From Rotaria sordida (Eukaryota > Rotifera > Eurotatoria > Philodinida > Philodinidae): a stretch of DNA of 64,000 nucleotides. Under the pieces are notes generated by a model. That model had not been told where the DNA came from and did not search any database. It saw only the letters and a list, made by a program, of their open reading frames with translations. Of the stretch, positions 36,804 to 48,461 are shown piece after piece (positions within the stretch are counted from its first letter, which is position 1; every line of letters starts with the position of its first letter). A program made the position numbers and the translations under genes. The DNA lies in assembly GCA_905250125.1 (NCBI GenBank), contig CAJNOL010000758.1:41308-105307 (forward strand), in the 5' to 3' direction.

Positions 36804-36893
36804 CTGTGTGGAGTGTGGGTGTAGATGTTGGTATGCGTGTGGATATTAATATCGATCTTTTCTTCACTAATCCACATCCACATCCGCATCCTT
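36804..36893. repeat. Telomere-like G/T palindrome, copy 4
   Basis: GTGTGGAGTGTGGGTGTAG on the left faces AATCCACATCCACATCCGCA on the right, with an ATTAATATCGAT centre. The remainder of 36130-37430 is AT-rich with no gene recognised. Confidence 0.6.
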
Positions 36894-37429
36894 ATCAGTA
36901 CATTCCGTCCTCCCATTAATCCGTTATCGTCTTAATAGGCATGAGAAAATGTGCCTAACATTTTAATAGTTATTGTTTTTTTGAAGAAATTAGAGACATA
37001 CCGATAAATTGAAAAAATGGTAGTGCTGTTGTCTTCTAGACTGTTTATTCAAGTAATTTATTGTTGCTACTTGGTATTCTCTTTTCTGAGTGCTTTCGTA
37101 TACAGGAGTTGTGAGTACAAACAGAAATAAATGCAAATAAAGTTAGCTGATGACTAAGAATCTATAAAATATAGAGAAATCAGATGCACTCAAGAGTTCG
37201 TGGGGTTTAGACACTATTTTAATATATGTTTGAAAATTCTCTTCTGAAAATTAATGTCTTACGTGGTATTGAAGCCTTGATTTGCATTGTTTGCTAACTT
37301 CTTTTTCCTTTACTCTTCACATGCTGTTAACTATCCATAAATGTATATTATTGAAAGGAAAAAATATATTCTTGGTGGAGAATTATATATAATATTTTTT
37401 TCCTTCATTGTTTTTCGATACGAAATCGG

Positions 37430-38090
37430 TTACAATAGTATCGATATCAATTGGATAATTTCGTTCTGTATTTATTATTGCTAAAGAACATAATTATTCT
37501 TGATCAATTGTATTTCTAATATACGCTTTGATTCTTCTTAAGACTGAAAAGCATCTTTCACATTCACATACATTGACCGGTATTGCCTATAATATTTTTA
37601 ATAATTCATTCATTGTTAATGACGGTGGCAGCACCGTCATGAACATCTCTAGCATACTCAGAAATCGTGAGAAGTTAGAGGAAGCAATAAGTTCTTATTG
37701 TTTTCCATAATTTTTTTATAGGACCCAATTGTCACTTCTTGCATTGCTGTAACGTCGCCCATGAATCAACTTGTGAACATTTAAGTGATAGGCTTGAATT
37801 AATTAGTTCATTTGTCGTAATTAGTGATTGAAATTTCGATAATATGATTAGCATAATCATGGTTCACGTTTTTTTTTGGAATATCCATGCTTATTTGGTG
37901 TGCACATTTCTTCCAAATATAAACATATCTCGTGAAAACCGCTCGAAAACGCCGGTTAACCGCGTTTCTTTCTTGATAACATTGGAAAGTGTTAATAATA
38001 ATTAAAACTAGATGTTTATTGTCCAAATGGTTAAATGAAAGTGTCAAATGAGACTCGGTGATGATCAACGTCGCTAGCGGATAAATCAAT
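37430..38090 (-). pseudogene. hAT-superfamily transposase fragment (dimerisation domain)
   Basis: Read on the minus strand, sequence near 37610-37440 gives NVCECERCFSVLRRIKAYIR, an in-frame stop, then LAIINTERNYPIDID. This is the C-terminal hAT dimerisation block (T-x-ERSFSxLRRIKxYLR ... LALxxIxRD). Upstream at 38090-37810 a frame with CAHQISMDIPKK could be the preceding DUF4371/ZMYM1-like linker region. Stops and shifts interrupt it. Orientation is opposite to the fragment's neighbours. Confidence 0.65.
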
Positions 38091-39069
38091 TATTGTTCAC
38101 ATAAACAATTTTATTTAACCATAGATATTTACCATATATATTGATTAAATATTTTTGTTGAACTCTAGGCGATTAATCTTATTCGGTAAAAAACAAACAA
38201 TGTCGTTTAAAATATGAAAGATAAATAAAAGTTATGAAGAGGAAATTCTTCGAAAATGAGAAATAAATTTATTATTAAAAAGCGTTCTCATAAAGAAAAA
38301 ATCTAAGAGGTATTCAATATCAAAAAAAGAACAAGTTAGTCATTGCAAGAAATTTTAAATGCACACTATCGAAAAACGAATGAAAATATGGTACAATAGA
38401 TAAGAAGGATATAGATCAAAAAATTAACAGAAATCATTATGCAAATGAATCAGTTATTCAAATCATTTCAAATCTGTAAATATTTTTTTGTTGAGTAGTT
38501 ACCAAATCTTTTAAATGGCTTCAATAATTTATTTTATTATCGTTAGGGTTGAATAACTTATAATATAATGAATATAAATAGATTGAATGTTTTTATAAAG
38601 AGTGCAGCTGTTTAAGTCATTGAATTATGTTTACCTGTTTTTAATCAGCTGTAAAATCCATTTAAATAGCGCTAGATTTTGAATGGCTAGTTAGGTAAAG
38701 AAGTGCAATATGAATTTTATGTTAGAATCGAATTGGTTACTTAAATCATTTAGTAGCTGTATATTTTTTGAAAAAGTATCTCTTTTGAGCAGCTACGATA
38801 TGATATAAGATATCTTGACTCTTGTCCTCTTTTCCACAGCGACATGATATGTTTATAAAATTTTGAAATTTTTTCGTTCTGTATATTGTCTGTAGTATTC
38901 AAGAAGCGAAATGGTTAACGTTATCATAATACATACATATGATTATCATCATCGTTCTGTTATTAACTAGTACATACTACAGTATTACATACAAAAAAAC
39001 CAACGTTAACATTTCTACTTTTCATTCTCCTTCGTTCATTTATATTCTGATAATATTCTTAATTTACAT

Positions 39070-39506
39070 ATGGATACTTTTTTTACAAATGGACAAAAAC
39101 TTGGTTTTGCTCGTCGAAAATTTGTGAAAGTCAACGATGCAGACGAAAATATTACGTGTAAAGACAATTGTATGTGTACAATACAATAATATTAGGATAA
39201 TATTTGAGTCCTTGTGTTCTAGTTTGCATTGTAAAAAGAATCCTTTGGTAATTTATCGGAAACAAAAATAAATGAACTATTTTATACTGTTGATGAAGAT
39301 GACGAGTTTACGTAAGTATTGTTTTTTTATGTACATGTAAATAAATATCGTTTAGGCGCTGGCAAAATATGTTTCGATGCTTTTACAAAAACTGTGAAAT
39401 ACTTATTAGAAGAAATGCAGATGCATTCAGATACAGATGCGGCTATTCCAGTAGATTTGTCTCATCTCTGCCATATGATCTCAAGGTATCCAGTTACTGT
39501 ATATAA
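39070..39506 (+). CDS. Fragmentary spliced coding region of unknown family
   Basis: Two exons join cleanly. Exon 39239-39311 (SFGNLSETKINELFYTVDED, then DEFT) ends TTTAC|GTAAGT, and exon 39356-39506 (RWQNMFRCFYKNCEIL, IRRNADAFRYRCGYSS, then a stop at 39504) follows a 44-nt intron ending TTTAG. Phases match. Upstream, ATG at 39070 opens MDTFFTNGQKLGFARRKF, up to a possible donor at 39170. Joining that exon to 39239 would create a TAA, so either another exon is missing or the gene is broken. Cys- and Arg-rich C-terminal part; no family recognised. Confidence 0.35.
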
Positions 39507-41789
39507 TAGATTTCAAGCCTTTCTTGCGACATATAACTTGCAAGGAAAACATATTGGACATTTTCCTCTTCATTTATTTTGATCTCGATCGAAATTTATA
39601 TTGAAGAAAAAATAAAGAATAAAAAACAGAAAAATTGATATCGTCTCATCCGATGCACATGTACATGTATATATATATACATATGTGCGTGTGTGTAACC
39701 ATTGTACACTTGCACACATTTAAATGGCTGCATAATTGACTGTAAAGGTATGTTCCATATTTTGACTTTATTGTTCAAAGAAGCAATATTCAAGGAAGCT
39801 AAAAAACACTTACCTACCTCAAATTTATTGTTCAATGTCTGTTAAAAAATTTTCAACTCGATTGAACGTGACATTTCGAAGAAAAGAAGGGATGTCATTT
39901 GGACGTATCATGACGAATATTAGTAGACTAACGATAAATACCTATTGTTAGAACTTAATATGTGTTTTATTTCCAGGATGATACACAGCTGCATAAAAAT
40001 GCGTCTAACTATTTTAAAAAATAACTATGATCGCGAAGAAAAATGAACATGTTACAAATAATATGGTTACAGCATTTGAAGAATAACATAAGCGGAATAA
40101 AAACATTTTGATGAATATGGATCATTAGATCACCACTAAATACATGTTTCATAACAAATATAAGATGATCTCGAGTTTGAAAACATCAATAAAGATTTAT
40201 TAATAATGAATGATGACTAAAAGATATTACTTCAAATATTCATATTTCCGACATTAATGATTCAACTTCATTCCGTGAAAACTGTCACCTTTTTTTAAAT
40301 ACTTTTTATGTATAATTATCTCCACGACAAGGAATATGTGCAGATAATATTACCTTTTTTATTTTAAGTATAAGATATTATTTAATCAAAATAAAAAAAA
40401 TTACTTTTTCAAAATGACTTCGACTTAAAACACTAGCAAGACGCATATGGCATGAGAGAGAAAATTCATGGGAATAGCCAGTGAAGAAAAAGCGTTTAAC
40501 CCAGTTTCGGCCAGATTGAACTATTAAAAACGATGAAGCTGCCCTAACCATTGTAGAAAACCTCATCTTTTACATGATAGACCATGCTGGAATCGAAACT
40601 AAGTATGTAGAGAAGCGTGCTAGACCTCTACAAAATGTGACAGACATATCAACATTTCTATCACAGCCAGTCAGTAGGTTAAAAGAATATCGGGATGCTT
40701 GTCACGATCTTTGGGATAAGCTGAGGGAGAAGAGATAAAATCAATTTTCTCGTCATATACCACAACAATCATTAACGATCATGTTTTACAAAAGAATTAT
40801 AATAGTGGAACAGGAGCCTTATGTTATTTCGGTAGCGATTCAGAGGTAGATATGGCTAAACGAGCGATTGATTTGACGGTTATTGGATGAGAAAAAGGAA
40901 AAATGACTCATGCCGGTCTACCGACAGATCCGGTCCGGTCTGATCGATTTAGGCTAGTACTGGTACCAGTAAGGAAAAAACTCTACCGGTTGTCACTCTA
41001 AAAATACTTGATATAATAACAGGATATGATAATTAGAAGAAGTTTATTGAATGAAGTTCTTTGTTCATTTGAAAAAGCGCTATTACTAAGTACATGAAGT
41101 GCTAAAAAACAGAAGAATTTAATCACTTTAGTGAGATCTTAGTGAATGTATAATTGTAGGAATTCTTATATGTTATCTTCAATCCATTTTCATATTGAAT
41201 GTTCTATTTAACATTAATTTGTGATGCCATTAAAAAACTTTTGAATCTAAATTGGATGTTATTCCTTCACTTTCATGAAAACCACTTCATAGCGAGCGCT
41301 ACTTCACTACGAAACTGGTCAGATTTCTAGAATAGAGACTTTATACAATAAACTCTTTACTAGTGAAAAGAAAACGATGCTTTAACGCCCAACGAGAGTT
41401 GGAAAGTAAGAGAATCCATAATTTGAAATGCAAACCTCAAAATCCGGAAAATTCAGGAATTGTTTTTTTAATTCGAAAAGATTTTTCAGGGTCAATTTTA
41501 ACTACTTGAAGTGAGTTTTTCTCAACCAGATTATCAATAACGTCATTCTTCATCTTCATAAAATATATTTCAATAAGAAAACGAAAATAAATATCAAAAC
41601 ATAATTAACTTAACGAGAAATAACTCATAAAAAAACAATACGTTTCAATATTAATTAACACATTGTTTTTTAATACAATATTTTCCATTAGAATAAATAA
41701 GTTTCGACAGTTCTAGTTTCGATAAGAAAAAATCATAAGCTTTTGCAAAAGATAAAGACGAGTTTAAACGAATTTTTCATTCAGTTATG
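39507..41789. other. Intergenic region with CCGGT-rich repeat copy 2
   Basis: No convincing gene was found. 40910-40998 carries the second copy of the CCGGT-rich dispersed repeat (GGTCCGGTCTGATCG, then TAGTACTGGTACCAG). A minus-strand frame at 40378-40566 (RAASSFLIVQSGRNWVKRFF) is protein-like but isolated. Confidence 0.4.
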
Positions 41790-43330
41790 ATGAATTCTGT
41801 TGACACACTATTTCGGTTATTATCATATATATGTTTCATTATCGAAAAATCACTTTGGACATACGCATTACTATATGAAATTGAAAATAAAAATGAGATA
41901 AGCTTGTACAGATTAGGCAAAGGCATAGATTTAACAGATAGCATCATTACCAACAAACGATCAGATCTAATTTCTTTGATTACAATATTTTCTTATGTTG
42001 AATCATCACCATCACTGTCCTATTCTTCTTCAACTTATTGTTTTAATGCGATTTTGGTTGAAACAGCTGCTGATATATTTGGATTGAATTTCTTGTTAAT
42101 ATATGATTGAACTTGATCAAAAAGAATAATATTTTTATCTTGTATGGATTTAAATATCGTTTGAATTCTACTGAATTCATTAAATCAATCATCTTGATTT
42201 AAATTTTTTCATTTGAAATACAATAATGATGGAACAACACCTTTAGTTCGATTAATGAATTTCTCATTGATCAGCTGTACTTGACTGTGATGGGGATCAT
42301 TTTAATTGGCAACTTATACCAGAAAAGGATGAATCTAATATTTGTTGTAATTTGAATTTTAGTTCTGTTATAATTTGATATTAACTAACACCATCTAAAT
42401 AACGTCTTTGTAACTTTAAATTTGATTTTTGGATAGTGTAGAGAATATTTTCTAAAAGTCTAAGAGTACAATATCGTTCTTCGCATGAAAAGAATTCGTT
42501 AAGCTCTTGAAGACAATCATTATCATCACGAGATAAAAAATTATCTTTGACAGAAGTAAAAACTTGTAACAATCTTTCGACCGATGCGTACAGCGTTAAC
42601 CAACGGAATTTTATATGTTTGACTCATTATCCAAATAACTATTTTCATCTTCAATCTATTCATCAGACACTGTATCATAATGAATAAGACGTATTCCTTT
42701 TAATTCATTATCGAAATCGTTGGTTGATATATGCGTTGCTATTGTTATCAAGTTTGTTATACTAGAAATAAAAGAAATATTCTATCTTGAGTTATTTTGT
42801 GTTAACAAAAAATGACGTTCATTCACTTTTTTTATTTTGAATTTTCTATAAACACAAACCAGTTGATACTGTTTTGATTGATACTATGTGCATCGCAAGA
42901 AACTCTTATACCAAATTTGTAAGATGATGTTGCAAACTTCATGTCACTACTATTATGTGTAGTCATTGAAATAATTTTTTATTCAATATTTAATTTTCTA
43001 ATTTCATTATAGTGCCGACCACGAATTCGTCGAAAAGATATAATGTCAGACACATGGTGATGATGTTCATCAAGATGATGAGCACTAATTACTACAAGAT
43101 AATTTCAATGAGAACTTACCCAAATATATGTAGTTTTTCTTTTAATAAAGAACACCGTTCTTGGTATATTTTGTCAAAATGTTTTCGAACAGTTTGTCAT
43201 GAGAGTCCACGATAACCAGGTTTAATTGTCACAAGAAAATGTTGCATACAGGAAAATCGAAATGTTCCAAAAGATAAACCCTCTTCCACTATGCATTCAA
43301 CTACAGCTGCATCCAGTTGTTACTTCAAAT
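41790..43330 (-). pseudogene. Decayed hAT-like transposase
   Basis: Minus-strand pieces in order: near 43320-43110 QLDAAVVECIVEEGLSFGTF, then PGYRGLSWQTVRKHFDKIY, resembling the N-terminal part of hAT transposases (AVxxFIVxDxxPFxxVE ... PxYxxPSRxTI). Near 42650-42390 come WLTLYASVERLLQVFTSVKD and RLLENILYTIQKSNLKLQRR, resembling the RW-x-S-x-xxxVERLL region. Many stops lie beyond that. It differs from the hAT fragment at 37.4-38.1 kb. Ends and target duplications were not found. Confidence 0.6.
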
Positions 43331-43481
43331 TGGGTAAAATGATTGATTTTCATTTTTGACATTCTCGTTGTTTTCTTTGAGATGGAAATATATAGTGGTA
43401 CAAGCCATGCTTGAAACCAAGATGACTCTGTAGATTACCGTCGGAAAGTAGATAATGCTTATATTCATACAGAAGAAGATA

Positions 43482-44352
43482 CAGTAAAACCTCTCTATAG
43501 TGAACACCGCCGAGACTATCCAAAATCGTTCAGATTGGCGGGGTGATCATTTAAGAGGGGATTTTATGTAAACATAGACTTTTTTCGAATTTTATAGTAT
43601 GTATTAGTTCTGTTCTAGTAATGAATTATACTTTATTGAAAATATGTTTGTTTTAATGACTTATAATGTTGAAAAAATTATCTCCTACAATGTGCAGCAG
43701 GCTCAATAGGTAAAAATTTGAAATAATCTTAGATAGATCGTTGCTTTGATAAATTGGAATCGAGAAATACATCAATCAATTTTGATTGTAGCTAAAATAA
43801 TGTACTGATGCAATTCTGATTGTTGTGCTGCTGATAAAAGACGCAGATGATGAGCTAAATCTAGTGATTCAGATATTTTTAACTCTTTGAGCAACAAACT
43901 ATTCGTAAACATTATCATTAGTTTCTTGACTTACATCATTTTTTTAAATTTTCGTTTCAACTTTTTATTTCAATTTGTTTGATAATCATTTGTATATTCA
44001 TATTTTCGTTCCAATATATTGGAGACTGCACCAACAGAGATCTGAACTTTCTCACTAAGCTGTTGATGAGACACACTACGTTCTTTTTCTTGATCAAGCT
44101 CATTTCCCTTCTAGACAAAGCTCTTGATGATTTGAGTCACTTAAGAGACAGATGACGTTTTTTATCGATGTTCACATTGTAGGGGAATGATTTACATGGT
44201 AGGGACTAAAAAAAGGTGTTCGCATTCAGAGTCGCGCGGGGATCACTTAGGAGGGGATCAAAACCAGCAAAAATCGCTCGGTGGGACCGGAGGGTGTTCA
44301 GATTAACAGGTTGATCACTTTCGAGGGGTGTTCACTAACAGAGGTTTTACTG
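43482..44352 (-). mobile_element. pogo/Tigger-like transposon, decayed
   Basis: It is bounded by CAGTAAAACCTCTCTATAG at 43482 and the complementary CTAACAGAGGTTTTACTG ending 44352, flanked on both sides by TA, the Tc1/mariner/pogo target site. Sub-terminal GGTGTTCAC-type words are inverted as well. Minus-strand relics include QLSEKVQISVGAVSNILERK (CENP-B/pogo helix-turn-helix) and, further on, NVYE followed by a stop and then FVAQRVKNI, matching the pogo VYEWFVAQRxKN block. The DDE domain is absent, so it is an internally deleted copy of 871 bp. Confidence 0.85.
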
Positions 44353-44831
44353 TAAATAGATATTAAATTTTAAAAAAAAATGAAAAAAATCATGATAAAA
44401 ATCATACAGTTGAATTTTTCTTATAGTATTCCTAAATCATCTTCTTTACTGTTCTTTCAATGAGGCTAGCTCCTTTTTTCTAGAGTATGGAGCATTTGTA
44501 CAGAAAACGTTTCGAAGCAAAGAATAAGAAAAGAATTTTCTTACATGTAATTATATCGAGCATTTAACTTTTTCACTGTCATTAACCAGTGTAAAATATT
44601 CAATTGGTCGTTTTTCTAATTTTTCTTGCTATTTAAATTTTCAACAATAGTTGTATCAGTATTATTACTCGATATACATATTTAATAAATTTTGTTGCTG
44701 ATCTTCATCGTGTTGAGGTGAACTTAAATTATAAGCATTGCCATCATCGTAGTCCATTGGAGTTTGTGTACCAATATCAATATCAATATCAATATCGATT
44801 TCTTTTTTCTTTTTTCTGCAATATGGCGTTA

Positions 44832-44908
44832 GGTCTGGGTGTGCGCTTCACACCAACATCGACATCTACTCAGACATCCACAAACATACAGACCCACATT
44901 CACATCCT
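44832..44908. repeat. Telomere-like G/T palindrome, copy 5
   Basis: A short G/T half (GGTCTGGGTGTGCGCTT) is followed by a long C/A half (CACACCAACATCGACATC, ACATCCACAAACATAC, CCCACATTCACATCC). A (ATATCA)n-like tract precedes it at about 44775-44800. Confidence 0.5.
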
Positions 44909-45438
44909 TTTTAATATATATACAATAGATAATATCTAATCATGAAGAAAGTATGGGATCTAGATGTACATGTTCGTGTTATTCTGAAGAACTCATACCA
45001 TTGTATCATTATGGTCTATTTCGAAAGAAATCAAAACTTCTTTTATACAACATATCAATAAATGAAGGAAGGATTATGAACTAGATAGTTAATCAGCTAT
45101 ATGGTGAGCATTGCGATTTAACTTATGCTGTCATCAAGAAACGGCAGATATATTGCGTACACGAATGACGGCAAGTCGATTGTATATTGTGTATACCTTC
45201 GGCAAGAATTAAAACTTTCCCCTTGTTTAAAACTGTACACTAATTTAGTTTAAGCTTTTTTGTTAAATAATGGTGAGTCGAAAAGAGTGACCAGCATGGT
45301 TTGATTTCAGTTTTCTTCCCAATGCGTAACTTAACATTAATAACCGCGATAAGATTGTTCTAACAAAATATATTAAAGAACAAGTTAATTAGCTTATTGT
45401 TATTGGTATATCTCCTTATTCTATGCATGGTATTTTCC

Positions 45439-46010
45439 TAGTACAACATCTTGTAAGCAAGATCTTAATATCTTGTGACAAGATCTTGACCAAGATACAA
45501 AGCACAGAAATGTTAACAGATCTTGATAATTTAGATACAAGACAATAACTTTATCATCTTGCACTAAGCTCTTGACTTGATAGTATCTATTACGGATGAT
45601 TTTGCTAATACTTGGAGCAAGATTGTCCCGAATCGTTTAAAAAGATATGATCTTCATTCAAGGATGTTGATGAGGACGACGATTTTGAACGGTTTTCGGA
45701 CTGACCATTGGTCTCTAACTTGACTCCTTGTGTTTGCAGCAGCAATCCGATTTCAGATTCATATTCAGCGTCAAATTTTACTTCGAATTGACTATCTCGG
45801 CAGTATTTAGAGCCATCCATAAACGACTTTTAGTGACCATTTTTGAGCATGGATATTTCAGTTAAGATCTTACAGATCTGTATCTAAGATCTGATTACGG
45901 ATCTTGGTGCAACATAATGATATTAATATCTGTAGCTAAATTTTCAAGATCTGTTAACATTTCTGTATCTAAGATCTTGGCCAAGATCTTGGTTACAAGA
46001 TGTTGCACTA
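45439..46010. mobile_element. Foldback/MITE-like element rich in AAGATCTTG
   Basis: Left end TAGTACAACATCTTGTAA and right end TTACAAGATGTTGCACTA are near-exact inverted copies; arms extend about 100 bp (45439-45545 with 45905-46010), sharing GAAATGTTAACAGATCTTGA. The 572-bp element encloses a minus-strand 71-codon frame (45605-45820; MDGSKYCRDSQFEVKF, then SSSSSTSLNEDH) with unusually protein-like composition for a MITE. No transposase was recognised. Confidence 0.7.
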
Positions 46011-46804
46011 AGGTTGTAATTGACGAAAATATTTCATGCCATAAACTTCTTCTAATTCACATGTCTTGTTGCTATATCAGGTATTTGTTTGCCTGTCGCT
46101 CATAGAAAAAAACAATCTTAGTTTTATCTTGATTTTTCAAAAATAAATAATGTAATTGCTTTTATTTCACAAAGTAAATGTAAATTAATATCCATAATTC
46201 ACACATTCTTGGTGAATTGAAAACGATTGATGAATTTGATTAAAAATATGATCGTCTAACATCTATTTAGTAATACATTTGAAAATATCTTACTTCTTTA
46301 ATACTGAATAAATCTCAACCAACCGACTATGTAGCAGTTATTCGGACAATAAGCTTTTTTTGTCCGAGATCTTGACCGGCAAGTTGAGACATTCTATTCT
46401 TAATCTAGCATACAGCAACAATGTATTGTTTATCGATATTAAAGTATGATGAATGATGAATTCGATAAGATGATGAATAGCAACCAACATCTTTTAGCAT
46501 TCAACAATTTCTTATCAACAAGCGTGAATCATGAAATGACTTCTATTTTTTTTCAGATAGTGCGTGACAATATCCAGATTTTATGAGACTTTTTTTGATA
46601 GAGGTTGACTCATTCATGTCATCTACTCCATTTGTATCTTTAGAAAAAAAATCAGTGATTATTATGATAGACAAAAGGCTATTCTGTTTTCGATGGATAC
46701 CAGACTTTCTATAAATAAAATGAAACAAACAGATAGTCAGTTGTACCGATTTAATTCCTCATTGACAAGTTACAATTATTAACAACCTTTTCAAATCGCA
46801 TGAC

Positions 46805-46930
46805 TAGAGCCTGTCCGGTTAACCGCAAATTCAGATCTGTTCAAGTCCCAGACATACTTTCAAAGTAGCAGCCAATGATGGCTTGATTATTATAGGATCA
46901 TAGTCAAGATTCTTAGAGAAACGTTTTGGG
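46805..46930. repeat. Dispersed repeat, copy 1
   Basis: GCAGCCAATGATGGCTTGAT, then ATAGGATCATAGTCAAGA, is repeated at about 49131-49236 as ACAGCCTATTATGACTTGAT, then ATAAGATCATAGCTAAGA. The second copy is inside an intron of the NCAM-like gene. Otherwise 46011-48461 is AT-rich with no gene recognised. Confidence 0.45.
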
Positions 46931-48461
46931 TGTGCTAGTAGCAGAATACAAATGTTCGATGAAAAGTATCTCGAATCTTCGGAGCGACTATCAGATACAG
47001 ACTAAACAGTTTCATTGAAATTAGAAGTACGGTCCGAGTTCAAATCCGGTTCAAAAATTTTGAATCCGACAAACTCTACATCTGACATATACTGAATGAG
47101 CAATGCAAGTATTCTGAAGAACTCAGAGGGTATGTTCGAAATTAAACTGAACTACGTTCCATCTTATTATCTATCTCTGGCTATTACCTACAAAAATAGT
47201 GCTGAACTGCATTATTGAAAGAGAAACAAATCCATTACGTTCTTGTATTTTGAAAAATTCTTGAAATTCAGCAACAAAATCGCTTTCGTCCATTCATCTA
47301 TCATTGTCTATGATCTATTCTAATAATAATAGCTAGTATATTAAACGGTTCTGATCGACATAAACATGCGATAGGTCATGCCCAAACCAAGCAACTTATC
47401 CTAAAATAACTGATTGCTATGGTTTATTTTAATGATACTAAGAGTCAGAAGTAAAAAAAATATTGAAAATATTTTGTTGGATTCATTTTCTATAATTATT
47501 GTTTTCTAAATAAAATTTTCTTGATCTTGTTTTATACTTCTCTTTACTTGCATGTACTATTAATTTTTACTATATCTTATGGCGAATATTTCATTTTATA
47601 GTCTTTATTCTTATTATAATTTTTTCAATTAAAAAATATAACCTTCTATTCGACAACACTATGATTTGACTTATTCGAATAGATAAATCATGGTCCGAAT
47701 AAATAAATTCATTTTTCTAATTCTAATATGTAGTCTATAATATATATATATCAAAACCATAAATATAAAAACTTTGATGTTGTTTTCCTCCTAGAATAAA
47801 CAAATCCAAAAACATGCTATTAAGCAAGGACTTTATTAAAACTCATAATTAGTTTGAAATTTATTTGATTAATTCGTTTTTCTCTGACGAAACAAACAAT
47901 TATAAACACTGTATCGCATTCATATAAGAGAACAAAAAAAAGCAGTACAATATTTTTATATTTTGTAAAAGTTCGATCAAAATTTTAATGATGCCACTGA
48001 TGTTTGCAGATTTATCAACGAATATGTGACTAGATGCGAACAGAAAAAAAAGAAAACAACGACGATAAAATGCATGGAAAAAATAGAGCACCATCATTAT
48101 ACACATAGATATTCTATATACAAGTGTTTATCCAAAGGATTTATATCTATATATGTATAATGAACATTCTCTGCAGTCATTTTCTAGATTGGCATTCGTT
48201 AACGAATTTTTTTGTTGTGATAAGATTATTGAGTATTACACTGTTTCGTTGAGCTAAAAGAAAACAAAATCAAAAATTAATTCAATTGATAAGAAATTTA
48301 TATATAAACATAAGAAGCATTAGTAGTTAAAGTAAATCTATTAATTGCCTATATATAGCCTATCTTTATACGGAATCATGATCAGCAAATAATTGACGAG
48401 AAGTTGATATTGACTTCTTATACTATTTAAAACTTCAATAAAAATGTAAAAAAATTCTTGT

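Noticed and set aside
44718..44939. A 73-codon frame with YQYQYQY and TSTSTQTS runs.
   Set aside because: It reads through simple repeats and the telomere-like palindrome; low-complexity artefact.
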